This document shows, in pieces, positions 31,600 to 43,589 of a stretch of DNA of 64,000 bases (the first letter of the stretch is position 1; each line of letters starts with the position of its first letter). The notes under the pieces are model-generated. The model was not told the DNA's origin. It ran no database searches and was given only the letters and a program-made list of their open reading frames with translations. The DNA is from Dromiciops gliroides. Lineage: Eukaryota; Chordata; Mammalia; Microbiotheria; Microbiotheriidae. The translations under genes and the position numbers were made by a program. The DNA is taken from the NCBI RefSeq assembly GCF_019393635.1, contig NC_057862.1, forward strand, positions 265,188,441-265,252,440, given 5' to 3'.

Positions 31600-33282
31600 G
31601 AAGCCAGAGGAACCAGGAATCTCTCTTGAAGCAGGAGAGACTTTGGTTCTAGGTCCCTATGAACTTTGGAGTGAAGGGGAACCTAGGAATCCAGACTGGA
31701 GTTGGGGAAAGTGAAGGGAATTATTTGTTAATGACTGAAGCTTTCACTTCCACCCCACTACCTTTCTTCCTGCCCCTACAGGCAATGTGAAAAAGGGTCA
31801 GATTTATTCATCTTTCAACAAGTAGCTATTTAAGTGCCTATTCTATGCTAGTTGTCTTGCCTCTATAGAAGAAAATCACAGGACCAGACTAAATTAAAAT
31901 AAAATAAAAGTAATTAGAGCAGCTGCTAGAAAGAACTGAGACATAGATAACACCCATAAGTCTAGTCCAGCAGTCCCATCCTCAACTTGGACTTGGACTT
32001 GGACTTTACCCTACCCCACCCCCCCTACCCCACCCTGTCTGCTGCAGGGAGAAAAGAGTAGGAAGTGACTCTGCACAATCCAGAGCTGCTACTACTCCTC
32101 CCTTCCATCAGTGTTTGCCAATGTTGTTTCTGTAGTCATAGCTACCAACTACCCAATTCCTCACACATACTAGTGCTGACCCTTACACAAAGAGACATAT
32201 TTCAGGACAAAGTTCCAACTTTACCCATCATCTCCTGAGTCCCAAGATCCAAAGGTGGTAGACAAATTAAAGAAATCGGGTAGTGGGTCTAAAAGAAAAG
32301 TTAAAAAAAAACAAAACCAAAAAATCTCAGACTTTTGGGTCTGTATATATTATGTAACTTAGTTGGTGTCACTATTGCAGCCTCCTCATGCCCGCTAATC
32401 TTCATCCTCACCCCACCCTCAATCTGTGACTATAATTGTTTCACCAATGCCTGGGTGAGGGATGCTTTTTAACCACATTTTTTCTTAGTCTCCATCCATG
32501 GCTCTGGCTGGAAAAAAAAAAAAAAAGCTGTAGGAGAAAGCCTCGGAAGAGGCCAACAACTTCTATACCTATGTAATTTATGTTTCCCTGAATATATCTT
32601 TACTTATCAACCTGTGTTCCTATACATACCATCTGTGTACCCCCCCTGCAGCTATCCCTGAATTCCTACACTGTGTTGAAAGACTATGGAAGAAGGGGAG
32701 AGGGCTGCAGGTCTTGGCCATGGCCCTGGATAGGTTAGGAATTCTCCTGTTTGAGACTATCTGACACCAGGAAAGGGACTTCACAGAAAGGAAATTTTGA
32801 ACGAGGACTGCAGGGGAGGAACTAGTCTAGAAAGAGAAGTGGAAAGCAATCTCCTTACAAAGACTGACCTCTAGTTTGATCTGTTCCTTTCCACTTCCCC
32901 CTCCCCATTTGGCACCTCCTTTCAGTTTCCCCCTTCATACTTTTCATTTTTCCCTTTTCCCCAGAGGTATTTCTGAGTCATTATTAAGCAGAGTCCTTAA
33001 TATTTCCCAAGGCCTATTTTCTGCTATTCCATCCCCAGGGTCCCCTCTCTGGTCTCCCCACCCCCATCCCTACCAGGCTGGGTTCCTTGATTTAACCACC
33101 CCCCTGGTTTACTCAGAAGGGTGGGAAGAGAAATCCAGCATGATTTTTCTACCAGCATGATCACAGAACACAAGATTCTCAGATCCAAAAAAACTCTCTT
33201 CAGCAGAGGAACCTAGTTCACAGCCTCACTGGTTCTTGTTTGGACATCTCCAGTGGTGAGGAGATCATTACCACATCGTAAT
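31600..33282. other. No recognised feature; low in young repeats
   Basis: Mixed composition with a short L2/MIR-like scrap near 31810-31860 and a TTGGAC triple repeat near 31990. I found no exon with splice sites. One of the few stretches over 1.5 kb without a SINE. Confidence 0.45.
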
Positions 33283-33289
33283 GTTTTTT

Positions 33290-33437
33290 GGGGTTTTTTT
33301 TGGTGAGGCAATTGGGGTTAAATGACTTGCCCAGAGTCACACAGCTGGTAAGTGTTAAGTGTCTGAGGCCGGATTTGAACTCAGGTACTCCTGAATCCAG
33401 GGCCAGTGCTTTATCCACTGAGCCATCTAGCTGCCCT
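33290..33437 (-). mobile_element. WSINE1-like SINE
   Basis: GTAATGT on both flanks; the T-run side carries extra G. Confidence 0.9.
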
Positions 33438-33619
33438 AGTAATGTATTTTTTTTAAGTTTTTCAGCTAACTTGGTAAGGAAATCTAGGCTCTCATCCCTC
33501 AGCCTTGGTAGGCTCATATGGCCCTGCTTTTAGAAAACCTGGTCTAAAAGAGACATAGCTTTGTCTTTAGAAGACTGGGGTCTGAGAAGATACTTGTCTC
33601 ACCATGTTCTTTTCTCCAG

Positions 33620-34090
33620 TCCCTGTTTTTATAAACTTATATGTTAATATCCCTCAAATTACCTTGCTTCCCAATTCATCATTATCTGAACTTTCACACC
33701 ATTAAGGCTGCATACAGAAATTCTCATCATTGTCCACACATATTTTTATCCCTGCAACTCATAATTCTGAAATTTCTCTATCTTTCCACCTCCCCCTGTG
33801 CTTTGTTCTTCCTAAATCTTTTCTCCATCCTCCTCACAATCTCTAGTCACTCCATCTGGCCTGCTTTCAAAGGCCATCACCCCTGCTTTCCTACCCTATC
33901 TTGACCTTATAATTAACCAGTTCAACTTTCATCATCCTCTACTCTTGAGTCCCTTGCCCTTTGACCTATTGCCACTCATCCCTTTCCAAGTCCCAATTCT
34001 GGATTCCTCCACCGTGTTACTTCTCCATACTCTCCCTCACTCTACATACCAAATCATTTCAAAATCATCCACTACTCTCCCTTCTTTTAT
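33620..34090 (+). mobile_element. Probable L2 LINE, region upstream of RT
   Basis: Pyrimidine-rich coding-like sequence (CTGCATACAGAAATTCTCATC, CTTGAGTCCCTTGCCCTTTG) resembling the reverse complement of the L2 part at 53.4-53.8 kb. Weak. Confidence 0.45.
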
Positions 34091-34106
34091 TTCAAGCTTA
34101 AAAGAA

Positions 34107-35225
34107 GAGGTTTCAGACTTCTGATAAAGATGGTCATAAAGAAGCCCAGTTTTCCTGCATACACCCCAGAAAATATCTGAAAGGAATACCAGTAGGACCA
34201 ATATTAAAGCAAACTGGAAATAAATGGAAACCGGCTGTTCCATCCAAAAAGATGACTAAAAGGTGACTGTTGGGTGGGGTGGGGGGGAACATGTGGAAAG
34301 CCAGCCTAGTAAATGAATCTAGAGTTGCTAGAGACAGGGAAAGGAGCTGCACCATGGAAGGCAGTATGAACTCAAGTAATGACACAGAAGCCTGGCTATG
34401 TAGATGAGCTAAGTCAAGGAAACTAGTGTAAGCTTTACATGGATGGACCTGAAGCCAGACAGAATCTCTAAACACAGGGTTATCAAGCCAGCAGCAGTTC
34501 CAATAATAGGAGACAGTAGGACAGGTCCCAACCCTCCTCATATGTCAGAAAAGAAGTGGAGAGAAGACTAGTCTTACACTCTTCAGAGCACCAGAGTCAC
34601 AGCAGGAGACAAGACCAACTCAGTGCCTGGGCACCAGTGCCAGGGGATATGTGCAAAAAAGCTGAAGTTAGTGTGACAAGCCTGCAGGGGCTTGTCAGAG
34701 CCACAGTATGGCATAGAACTAACTTTCCATTGAGGATATTGCAAAGAGAAAAAGACTCTGTTTCATGGCCAGAAGCTAAAATGGACCACCAGGAGACTGA
34801 GATGGAAGACATGGACTAAAGAAGAAGGTGAGGTCACTTCATCTAGATCAATAGTGACAGTGGCATCTAGACTAAGGCCTACTACCCCATTCAAGAATGT
34901 CAGAGAAGATTGACTCTAACATGAAATCCCAACCAAGAACTGAGATGAGATGAGAAGAAAACACAACAAAATGAAGAAATCATATGGTTTAAGAAAAGCC
35001 AAAGAAACAAAACCACAAGTACAAGCAGAATCTCAGAGGAAAAAAACACAAGGACCATAAGAATGACTGGAAAAAAATGAAGTAAAAGATCAAAAAAGGA
35101 AATCACAAATGACATGAGAGTCTAAGAGGAAAATACTGAAAGGAGAACAAATTACTTCAAACAGAAGGTGGCAAACACCCAAGTAGTAGACTTCCTGGAA
35201 AAAAAACAAACCCAGAATGAAGCAA
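34107..35225 (+). mobile_element. L1-type 5'-UTR and start of an A-rich ORF1
   Basis: GACTTCTGATAAAGATGGTC at the left end and ATGAAATCCCAACCAAGAAC near 34920 match the plan of a marsupial L1 subfamily: leader, then an A-rich coiled-coil ORF1. No 3' part is present. Confidence 0.55.
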
Positions 35226-35905
35226 ATACTCCCAAACCCAATTAATTTAACTTAACAAGATACCTAATGCTCACTCATATACTATTATCAGGTAAGAATG
35301 CCTCTTTATTGAATCAATCAATCACTAGACACCTGTATTGAATCCATTAATTAATCAAAGGCCTAAGCTTGGTGTTGGAAAAGTACCCAATTTAGGAATG
35401 ACATCCTTCTAGTCTTTGAAATAAATGAGATGTATATCGGAACTGGTTGAAGAGAGTCATTCAGCCCTAAGGGGCTTAGGTAAAATAGAAAGCCTGTCTA
35501 GAATCCAGTATTCTAATATCAGGACAGCTTAGTGGTGAAGCAGCTCCAGCCAAATCCTTGAGAGGGAATTCACTGGGGAGGAGGAAAGAAGGAAGTCTCT
35601 GTTCTCTCTCTTCTGCCCGCCCCCCCCCCCCCCTTCCATGCCACAAGAGGAGGTTCTTTTGAACTACTAAAGATAGGAAGATTTAGTGATAAGAGTATTG
35701 CTGGGACAGTAGACACATAGAAGAAAGGCAGCATCAGCACTCTACCTGACCACTGGAACCCAACAAAGAGCTGTAATTCAAAGGAACAACTTAACGTAAG
35801 GATTCTAGAAAGGGAGAAAAAGACTTCCATACTTGCATTGTGAATTAGCTGTTGTAGCAATAATATCTTAACCCTTCCCATGAAGAATAGACTATTTTTT
35901 CCTTT
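35226..35905. other. No recognised feature
   Basis: Contains a C-run near 35620-35633. No repeat or exon identified. Confidence 0.4.
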
Positions 35906-35920
35906 AAAAGTATTAAGACA

Positions 35921-36061
35921 GGGTTAGCTAGATGGTGCAGTGGTAAAGCAGCGGCCCTGGATTCAGGAGTACCTGAGTTCAAATCCGGCCTCAGACACTT
36001 AACACTAGCTGTGTGACCCTGGGCAAGTCACTTAACCCCAATTGCCTCACTTAAAAAAAAA
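35921..36061 (+). mobile_element. WSINE1-like SINE
   Basis: AAGTATTAAGACA at 35908-35920 and 36062-36074. Confidence 0.94.
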
Positions 36062-36594
36062 AAGTATTAAGACATTTCTCAAGTCTTAGTTTGCCCAGGG
36101 GACTAAGGGCTCTGATTAATGTCATTTCCTCATTTCCTAAGTAAAAAGCAGCCATGCTTTATTTTTATTTTATTTTTCTGGGGGTTGGGGGTTCTCAGAG
36201 GTTTGGCTGATAGATCTAGATGGGAGTTGCTAGTAAGACTTTTCCTTGTTGAATACCCTTCTCCTCTTGTTCTTACAGTGTCTCATTTTATTCCAATATA
36301 AAGCCTAAACTACCCAGGGGCTGGCCTGAGTCAGAACCAGACTAGAACAGTACCCTTATGAGTCCTTTGTGTTTTAAGTCTTTCTTTTGTAATGGAGGAA
36401 ATAAATATCTGTCTTCCTGATCTACTTTGTTCACTGAAAGGGAAGCTAATAATCTCTTTTGGGAGATTCTAGACATGAGCCATAACTAAGCCTTAAATGT
36501 TCTCTGGGACTGAGGAAATGGAGAGAGACAGGACAAGGGCAGGGAACATAAAGAGCAAGACGTAACAAGAAAAAAAATCCCAAGGTCTTTCTTT

Positions 36595-36763
36595 CTTTCT
36601 TTCTTTCTTTTTTTTTTTGTGAGGTAATGAGGGTTAAGTGACTTGCCCAGGGTCACACAGCTAGTAAGTGTCAAGTGTCTGAGGCCAAATTTGAACTCAG
36701 GTCCTCCTGAATTCAGGGCCAGTGCTCTATCCACTGTGCCACCTAGCTGCCCGCCCCCCCCCC
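36595..36763 (-). mobile_element. WSINE1-like SINE with (CTTT)n at the tail
   Basis: AAGGTCTTTCTTT flanks both ends. A C-run sits at the head end. Confidence 0.92.
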
Positions 36764-36924
36764 AAGGTCTTTCTTTAGGGCCAGGCATCCCCAAGAGTCA
36801 ATCCTGTTCAAACAATTCTAGTGAGAGATCAGGTTCCTTAATGGTAGCAGCTCTTGATACATATATTTTTCCTATATAATTGTTTACAGACTTCTTCCAA
36901 AACACACATATCACACACACACAT

Positions 36925-37035
36925 AGAATGCAAACCACTTTAAGGCAGAGACTGTTTCATTTTCGTCTTTCTAATCCTAGCATCTAGCACAATGTCTGGC
37001 ACGTAGTAGGCACTTAATCAATAACTACTGAATGA
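36925..37035 (+). mobile_element. L2 3' end
   Basis: CTTTAAGGCAGAGACTGTTTC, CATCTAGCACAATGTCTGGC and GTAGTAGGCACTTAATCA. Confidence 0.75.
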
Positions 37036-37137
37036 AGAAATGAGACTTGGACACTGCCCATAAGAAAGCCCCTTCTCAAAGATGGGTATAATTAAGAACA
37101 AGAAGGTAATTGCAAAGGGATGCTGAAATTGGCTCCT

Positions 37138-37272
37138 ACTAGTTCTGAGCCAATTATTAAATTTTCATTGTGAGCATTTTCGTTTCAGAAATCAGGATAT
37201 GCTACAAATCAGGGCTTTATTTATTTAGGAGAAAATGTTGGTCATGCAGATTAAATTTAAAAGTATATTGTA
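37138..37272 (+). repeat. Second copy of the unclassified repeat at 190-345
   Basis: GAGCCAATTATTAAATTTTC, then ATTGTGAGCATTTTC and CATGCAGATTAAATTTAAA. A SINE and other sequence follow on the right. Confidence 0.5.
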
Positions 37273-37317
37273 TGTACATCTTTCCCCCCCTCCCCCACCT
37301 GCAGAGAACCGATTGTT

Positions 37318-37466
37318 TTTTGTTGTTGTTTTGTGGGGCAACAGGGTTAGGTGACTTGCCCAGGGTCACACAGCCAGTAAATGTCAAGTGTCTGAGGTCT
37401 GATTTGAACTCAGGTCCTCCTGAATCCAGGGCCGGTGCTTTATCCACTGCACCACCTAGCTGCCCC
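37318..37466 (-). mobile_element. WSINE1-like SINE
   Basis: CAGAGAACCGATTGTT at the left and CAGAGAACTGATTGTT at 37485, with 18 extra T-rich bases between the head and the right duplication. Confidence 0.9.
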
Positions 37467-37837
37467 CTTGTATTTTTGTTTTTTCAGAGAACTGATTGTT
37501 AAACACACCACTGGACTTCAGTCCATCTAGTCTGTTTGGATGAGGAATCAGAGGCCTACCATTTGGTTTACCTCAGATCGTATAAGAAGTGAACATAAGA
37601 GGAAGAATTTGAACCTAGACCTTGTTACTGGGTTATTGAAATTTATACTTTAATACAGGAGAAAGACTGTGGCAAACAGTACTGGGGGAATAAAGAACAT
37701 TAAAAACCACTGGCTCCTTCTTGTATGTTTGTTTATCTCTGTCTCCAGGAAGTGAGAAATTATTTGAGGCACTACATCTCTCTCCTTCCTGCCGGGTTCA
37801 AATCCCAAAGCACCAAATTATCAGAAACTTGGGTGGC

Positions 37838-37880
37838 CAGGAGGGGGGAGAGGGGGAGAGGGGGGGGAGGGGGGGGACGA
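37838..37880 (+). repeat. G-rich tract
   Basis: Runs of 5-8 G separated by single A or AGA; possible G-quadruplex. Confidence 0.85.
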
Positions 37881-38169
37881 TGGTGAGGGGAGCAGAGAAA
37901 ATTGAAGGGAGGCTAGATCAAGTCAAGCTTAGTACTGGCAGATACACTTAGCTTCCCACAGCATTCGAGAACAGAAATTTCTGACGTCTTCCCAAGTTCC
38001 CTGCCAAGTCAATAGATACTGATTTTACAGTATTTTTACAGAGAAGGGCCAACCTCATGGTAGCAGCTTATCCAAGTCCAAGCCTCTTCTGAGACCCTGA
38101 GAAGCCTTAGAACCCTATTTTTCCCTTCAGTGCAGTATAATCTGACTTACTCCCCACGTAATCACCAAA

Positions 38170-38391
38170 ACAATTGAGGACACTTGCCATAAACTCCCCT
38201 CTCTCTCCTCCTCCTCTTTTCACACCACTTGGACATTTTCCCCCACCCCATCTTCTACAGTCTTGTTTCAGATAAAGATTTCATCCTCTACATGCACCCT
38301 TGATCCCATCCCCTCCTATCTTCTCCAAAAGATTGTCACCACTTCTGGCTCTCTCTCTCTGTCTCTCTCTGTAGCTCGCTCTCTCTGTAGC

Positions 38392-38485
<94 letters not shown>

Positions 38486-38720
38486 TAAATATCCCACTAT
38501 CTAGTGGCTTCATTCCTGCTACCTAAAAACACACCTACGTCTTCCTTATCCTAAATAAACAAAAAGCAAAATAATCACTTGATCATACCATTCCTTTTAG
38601 CTGTTGTCCTATATCTGTTTCTCCCTTCACACCTAAACAACTTGAGAAAGATGTTTACAACTCAGTGCCTCTACTAACTCCTCTCCTTATCTTCTAAATC
38701 TCATAATCTGCTTCACAAGA
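38170..38720 (+). mobile_element. L2 LINE RT-region fragment carrying a (CT)n expansion
   Basis: TTGATCCCATCCCCTCCTATC and AAAGATTGTCACC precede the CT tract. GTGGCTTCATTCCTGCTACC, AAACACACCTACGTCTTCC and TGTCCTATATCTGTTTCTCC follow, as in L2 RT at 30.1 kb. Confidence 0.75.
38343..38483 (+). repeat. (CT)n microsatellite
   Basis: About 89 uninterrupted bases of CT from 38395, preceded by imperfect CT/GT units. Confidence 0.98.
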
Positions 38721-38935
38721 CCAAAAAGTTTCTTGGGAGGGGGGAATTACTTTTATTTTTTGCATCCAAATATGGCTAGTTTGATCATTTGAAAGGTTAT
38801 TTGTTTCTTACATGTGGGTACTCCCTCCCCTGATACAGATTGATCTTGTGAATTGCTTTAGCTGAAACCTTTTTTTTTAAACTTCTAAATAGTATTTTTT
38901 TTTCCAATTACATGTAGAGACAATTTTAAATTTTT

Positions 38936-38998
38936 TTTTTTTGGTGAGGCAATTGGGGTTAAGTGACTTGCCCAGGGTCACACAGCTAGTAAGTATTT
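38936..38998 (-). mobile_element. SINE tail-end fragment
   Basis: GGTGAGGCAATTGGGGTTAA to the CACAGCTAGTAAGTA block; the head half is missing. Confidence 0.85.
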
Positions 38999-39908
38999 TA
39001 ACATTCTTTTTTGGTAAATTTTTTTATTCATTTAAAACTTAAATACAAGATGAGAAAAGGGGAAAAACATTACCATGTACACAGCAGAACATGAGAGGAT
39101 TTAATATAAAACAATAAATTTCCATTTCAAGAAAAACCTACACAATAAATACTACATTGTTTTCAAAGATACCCAGCTTTTTTTTTTTTTTGCTTCCATG
39201 TAGGTTTTCTTTTGTTTTTGTTTTTTTTTTGTTGTTGTTGTGCACTTTTTACTTTTTTTCTCCTCTCCTCAAGAAGGCTATACTTATATATAGATATGTA
39301 TGCATATAATATATACATTAATACACATATATGTAAGATCATACTATGCATTTCTACTTGTAATCTCTCTCTCTGAAGGTGGATAGCATCTTCCTTCATA
39401 GGTTTAGACCTATGAAGTCTTTCCATGTTTTTCAAAATCCACCACAGAATTATTCCAATGCAATCACATTCTATATGAGGGTTGTGTATGAGGGGTTGTG
39501 TATGAATGTTCCCCCCCCCCAATTTTCTGCATTCCTTCTATTCTTAGGTACATTGGTTTTATTTATACAAGAAAATTTTAATTTAAAATAATCAATTATC
39601 CATTTTATACTTCAACAATGCTCTCATCTTATAATATAGCTTAAGGTCTGATGCTGCTGAATCTCTTTCCTTTACATCTTTTTTCCCTGGTTTCTCTGAA
39701 GTTCCTGGCCTTTTGTTCTTCCAAATAATCTTTGCTATCATTTTTCCTAACTCAGTAAGAAAATTCTTTAGTAATTTAATTGGAATGGCATTGAATAGAT
39801 TAGTTAGTTAGGTCAAATTGTCAATATTACTCCAAGTACTTAGATCTGATCTTATTTGTATAAAAAAGGTTTTTTATGTTTATGGTCATATAGTTGCTAT
39901 ATTTGTTT

Positions 39909-40027
39909 GTTTTTGCGGGGCAATAAGGGTTAAGTGACTTGCCCAGGGTCACACAAATGTCTGAGACCAGATTTGAACTCAGGTCCTCCTGAATCCAGGA
40001 CCCATGGTTTGCTACCTAGCTGCCCCT
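39909..40027 (-). mobile_element. WSINE1-like SINE with internal deletions
   Basis: TTGCTATATTTGTTT at 39894-39908 and 40030-40044. Confidence 0.9.
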
Positions 40028-40484
40028 AATTGCTATATTTGTTTTGGCAAGTATACTCTCAGATATTATATATTATTGAGTTATTTTAAAAGGTCTAAAG
40101 CAATATTGAATAATATTACTGTGGTTTCCCTATTTTCTCTTTTGATTAAGTCTATTTTAGCTTTCACTTTGAGGTCATGAGTACTACTCCTGCTTTAAAA
40201 AAAACAAACATAAAAACTCTTACTCCTGCCCTTTATTTTATCTTTCTGTGTATCCTTCATTTTTACTATGTTTCCTGAAAACTATATATTGTTGAATCCA
40301 AATTTTGAATCTGCTATCCATTTCCATTTTATGGTAAATTCATTCCATTCACATTCTAAGCTATAATAACTTGTGTATTTTCCTCCTGTCTCAGTATCCT
40401 TTTCTCCCTATTTACCCTACTATACTCTCTCACTCTTCAGCTTTACTTCTACCTGCTACCTTGCCCTCCTTTTCCTTAACCTAC

Positions 40485-42640
40485 TGTGATGATTTAAAAT
40501 ATGAGAGACATAGTTTCTGAGTAATATAATAATTTTGTTAATAAGCCAGTGGATTATTAATAAAAGGATGGTCAATGAATGTGTCTCTAAGGCCAAAGAC
40601 CCCTAATTGCATCTAATTGGTTGACATGATTGGACATGTGTTATGTTAAAATGACTGTGACTTAGGTCACTCAAATTTTAAAAAAAGACATCAGAGAAAG
40701 AATGGAAAACCCACCCAAGCTGATCAGAGCTATCCAGGTATGGATTAGTACAGGCTAAATCTCATCAGAAAAAAATCCGAAGGATTTAGAAAGAAGGGTA
40801 GAGCACTAACCATCCCAAGATATCAATTATTAATAATTATTTCTCACAATCCCCCATTTGATTCTTTGAAGGACATGGACCTCTCAATGCATCACTAACT
40901 GACATTACAAACACTTCATCAAGGGCTCTTAACTATGGGACTTATGATGAGTAACACTGTGAAGGGGAAAAGGCAAGAAATTGAGTGATGCATTAACAAA
41001 ACCAAAGGGTGCCTTTGCAACCCCCCTAAGGTGCAGTAGACCTTATAGATAATATATACAAAGGAAAAAGTAAACAATGAAAAAGTGTCCATTTAAGTCT
41101 CAGAAGTCCCATCTCATACAGTTGTCTGATTTTTGGAATACCATCTGATGCAGCTCTCTATTCCAGGTATGTTCTCAGAGCCGAATACAGCTCACTGTAT
41201 TCTTAGATGCAGGTTATTTGTAGAGATCCTCTTCCTTAAAAATCTCCTATAAAATTGGTCTTAACACAACTTTAAATTACTTTGCCAATAACCAGGTCAG
41301 ATAATGAAAATAAAACCTTATGTCTGTATCATTAGAGAATGAAATTTGGAAACTTCTAGACCAGAGGCTTTTTACAATTTTATGCTGTCCAGTTGTTAGG
41401 TTGATATATATATATATATGAAATTCATATACAAACAGAAAATTGGAACCCAATTTTTCATTTGTCATCATTCAATCACCCATTAGGAGGATGAGATTCC
41501 ACTAAGGAATCTCAAAATCCTTTTTACAAGAAGATGGATTCCAATACAAAAATGAATTACATATAAATTGCCAGATTAACTTAAGTTGTAACAAAAGGTT
41601 CAGAAATGATATACAAAATAGATTGAGTAATTAATTTTACAACAGTATATATCAAGTAAGTCATAGAAACATTTTCAACTTCTAGCCATGTTCAAATGAA
41701 TAACCCCTAACAAAAGAAAATGTCTCTTTAAGACAAGATAGACTAGACTACAAGCTATGCTGATATTCCTTTCCTTAACACAAAACTGAGACAATTGTGA
41801 TATTAACTAAATAATAAAATCATATCTTGGTTTCAAAAATCTTTGTATCAATTATCCCCATACCATTATGAGAAATTAAAAGACCTTACACAAAAATATA
41901 TAACTAGATATCAATACTAAATACTTAATTGTTAGATTGGAGAAAGGATCAAAATTTCATGCCTGTTATACCTGTATATCACCACAAACAGATGTAGTTC
42001 AGCATTAACCTAAGAGATAAGGATCCAATATTGTGTTCATCAAATGACATCTGACATGATACCATAAAAGCATAAGGGCATTAAATAAATTTCTCCCTAA
42101 CTTCATGATAATTCCAGGCAAATTGTATTGAGCCAAACCCAAAGTCAACCAGGGGCATATTTTCCATTCCAAGAAATGTCATGTTGGAGAAATTAAGTCA
42201 GGAGAATCCTACCTCAGCTTTTGCCAATAGTCATTCTCTCAGACTTTCCCATGAGAACTCCACCTGCAATTTATGTATGTAAACCCCCATAGGGTTACTG
42301 GCATTATGGCTCATTAGCTCAATAGCATTCGTTGATGATCATACCTAGAGTCAGACTCAGAATAATATCAGTTAACAATCCCATAATGTCTTAAATAGTA
42401 AGTTCCAATAATCAGTGTTTTAGGTGAATTCACTTCTCAAGGATCACATATTGTAGATAAGTATTGACTATAATCTCACACTGGTAACAATAAGAGGACA
42501 GAAAAATCACATCTATCTCATCTTGATATAACTAGTACCTATGTTAAGTAGATGATTTTTCATCCCTAAATTTACTATTACACAAATGATTTGGCTTTTA
42601 AATGTTTAACAACAAACAACAAAAGAATTGGGATGGGATG
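40485..42640 (-). mobile_element. Endogenous retrovirus, one LTR and 3' internal part, broken
   Basis: The LTR spans 40485-40848 (364 bp, ends TGTGA...TCACA). A polypurine tract (AAATGGGGGATTG) adjoins it on the internal side, so this is the 3' end on the minus strand. Internal sequence runs to about 42640 and shares a block with 17490-17718. No second LTR of this type was seen, and no long frame survives. It looks old with many breaks; the retroviral class is not assigned. Confidence 0.65.
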
Positions 42641-42705
42641 TGTAAATCTATTTTTTTCAATGCAAGAAACATTTATTTTATTTTTTCCAGTTACATGTAA
42701 GGGTA

Positions 42706-43070
42706 GTGTGATGGTTAAAAATCTAATGAGTGGTCACCTTAAATTAGAAACGTATAGCACCAATCTTTGGGCATTAAGTATTTAAAAAGTATATTAGGGG
42801 TTAGTAAAGAGAACACGTGGAGAAAGAAATAAAAGACCCTCGCTACCTGTACCTGCAGCCACTCCTCTCACCACCTCCAATGGAAAAGCGTAATCTCCTG
42901 GAAAACTATGATCCCCCATTCTCTTGAAATGAAGGCCTGCCCAGGCCTGGTCCCTACACACACAGCTCCAAGCTGATTGGCTGGTAGCAATGATTGACAT
43001 GACTTACAGGCATTTCTATGAAGAAATGTAATCACATGCTTTTTCCTCAGGGTGGCGCTCTGGTTCTCAC
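42706..43070 (-). mobile_element. Solo LTR (TGTGA...TCACA), about 365 bp
   Basis: The ends are perfect 5-bp inverted repeats and L1 3'-UTR sequence continues on both sides. On the minus strand its 3' part resembles the LTR at 57389-57915 (TTTACTAA, AATGCCCAAA, TGGTGCTATA). The target duplication is not clear. Confidence 0.75.
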
Positions 43071-43090
43071 AGTTTTCAACATTCATTTTC

Positions 43091-43392
43091 TTTCTTTCTT
43101 TTCTTTCTTTCTTTCTTTCTTTCTTTTTAAATAAAAGTATTTTATTATTTTCCAGTTACATGTAGAAATAGTTTTCAACATTTGTTTATATAAGATTTCC
43201 AATTTCAAATTTTTCTTCCTCCCTCCCCTCCCTCCCCCCCTCCCCTAGACATCAGGCAATCTGATATAGGTTATATATACATAATAACATTAAACATATT
43301 TCTTCATTAGTCATGTTATACGAGAAGGATCAGAGCACAAAGGAAAAACCTCAAGTCAGAAAACCAATAGCATCAAAAACAAAAGAAATAGT
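43091..43392 (-). mobile_element. L1 3'-UTR part of a U6-L1 chimera
   Basis: The minus strand runs from the TACTATTTCTTTTG point of the L1 3'-UTR to AATAAAATAC and an (AAAG)n tail. It matches the 3'-UTR of the copy ending at 9625. Confidence 0.92.
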
Positions 43393-43442
43393 AAAACTAT
43401 GGAACGCTTCAGGAATTTGCATGTCATCCTTGTGCAGGGGCC

Positions 43443-43473
<31 letters not shown>

Positions 43474-43500
43474 CGTATATGTGCTGCCAAAGCGAGCACT
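43393..43500 (-). pseudogene. U6 snRNA retrocopy, 5' part of a U6-L1 chimera
   Basis: The minus strand carries a full-length U6: GTGCTCGCTTTGGCAGCAC at the 5' end, then the ACATAC-like box (here ACATATACG), GAACGATACAGAGAAGATTA and CATGGCCCCTGC, ending at GTTCCATAG. About five or six differences from the mammalian U6 consensus are seen by eye. It is joined at its U-rich 3' end to an L1 3'-UTR in the same orientation, so it is a retrocopy. There is no sign of a U6 promoter; upstream is L1 sequence. Confidence 0.93.
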
Positions 43501-43589
43501 CAACATTCATTTTCATAAGATTTTGAGTTCCAAATTGTTCTCCCTCCCTTCCTTTCCTCCCCCTTCCACAAGACAGCAACCAATCTTGA

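Larger units (their letters stand above)
38880..40450 (-). mobile_element. L1 3'-UTR plus ORF2 fragments, internally deleted
   Basis: The block CAGCAGAACATGAGAGGATT and its neighbours match 60440-61600 in the same order. Both skip the ORF2 C-terminal block present in the L1 at 3457-4747, going from near the 3'-UTR directly to AATTTTCTGC and CAAGAAAATTTTAATTTAAA. Confidence 0.75.

Noticed and set aside
38263-38526. Ser-Leu repeat frame (and Glu-Arg on the other strand)
   Set aside because: It is the translation of the (CT)n microsatellite.
42706-43070. A clear 4-6 bp target duplication for this solo LTR
   Set aside because: Flanks GGTAG and GTTTT do not match convincingly, so I report only the inverted ends.
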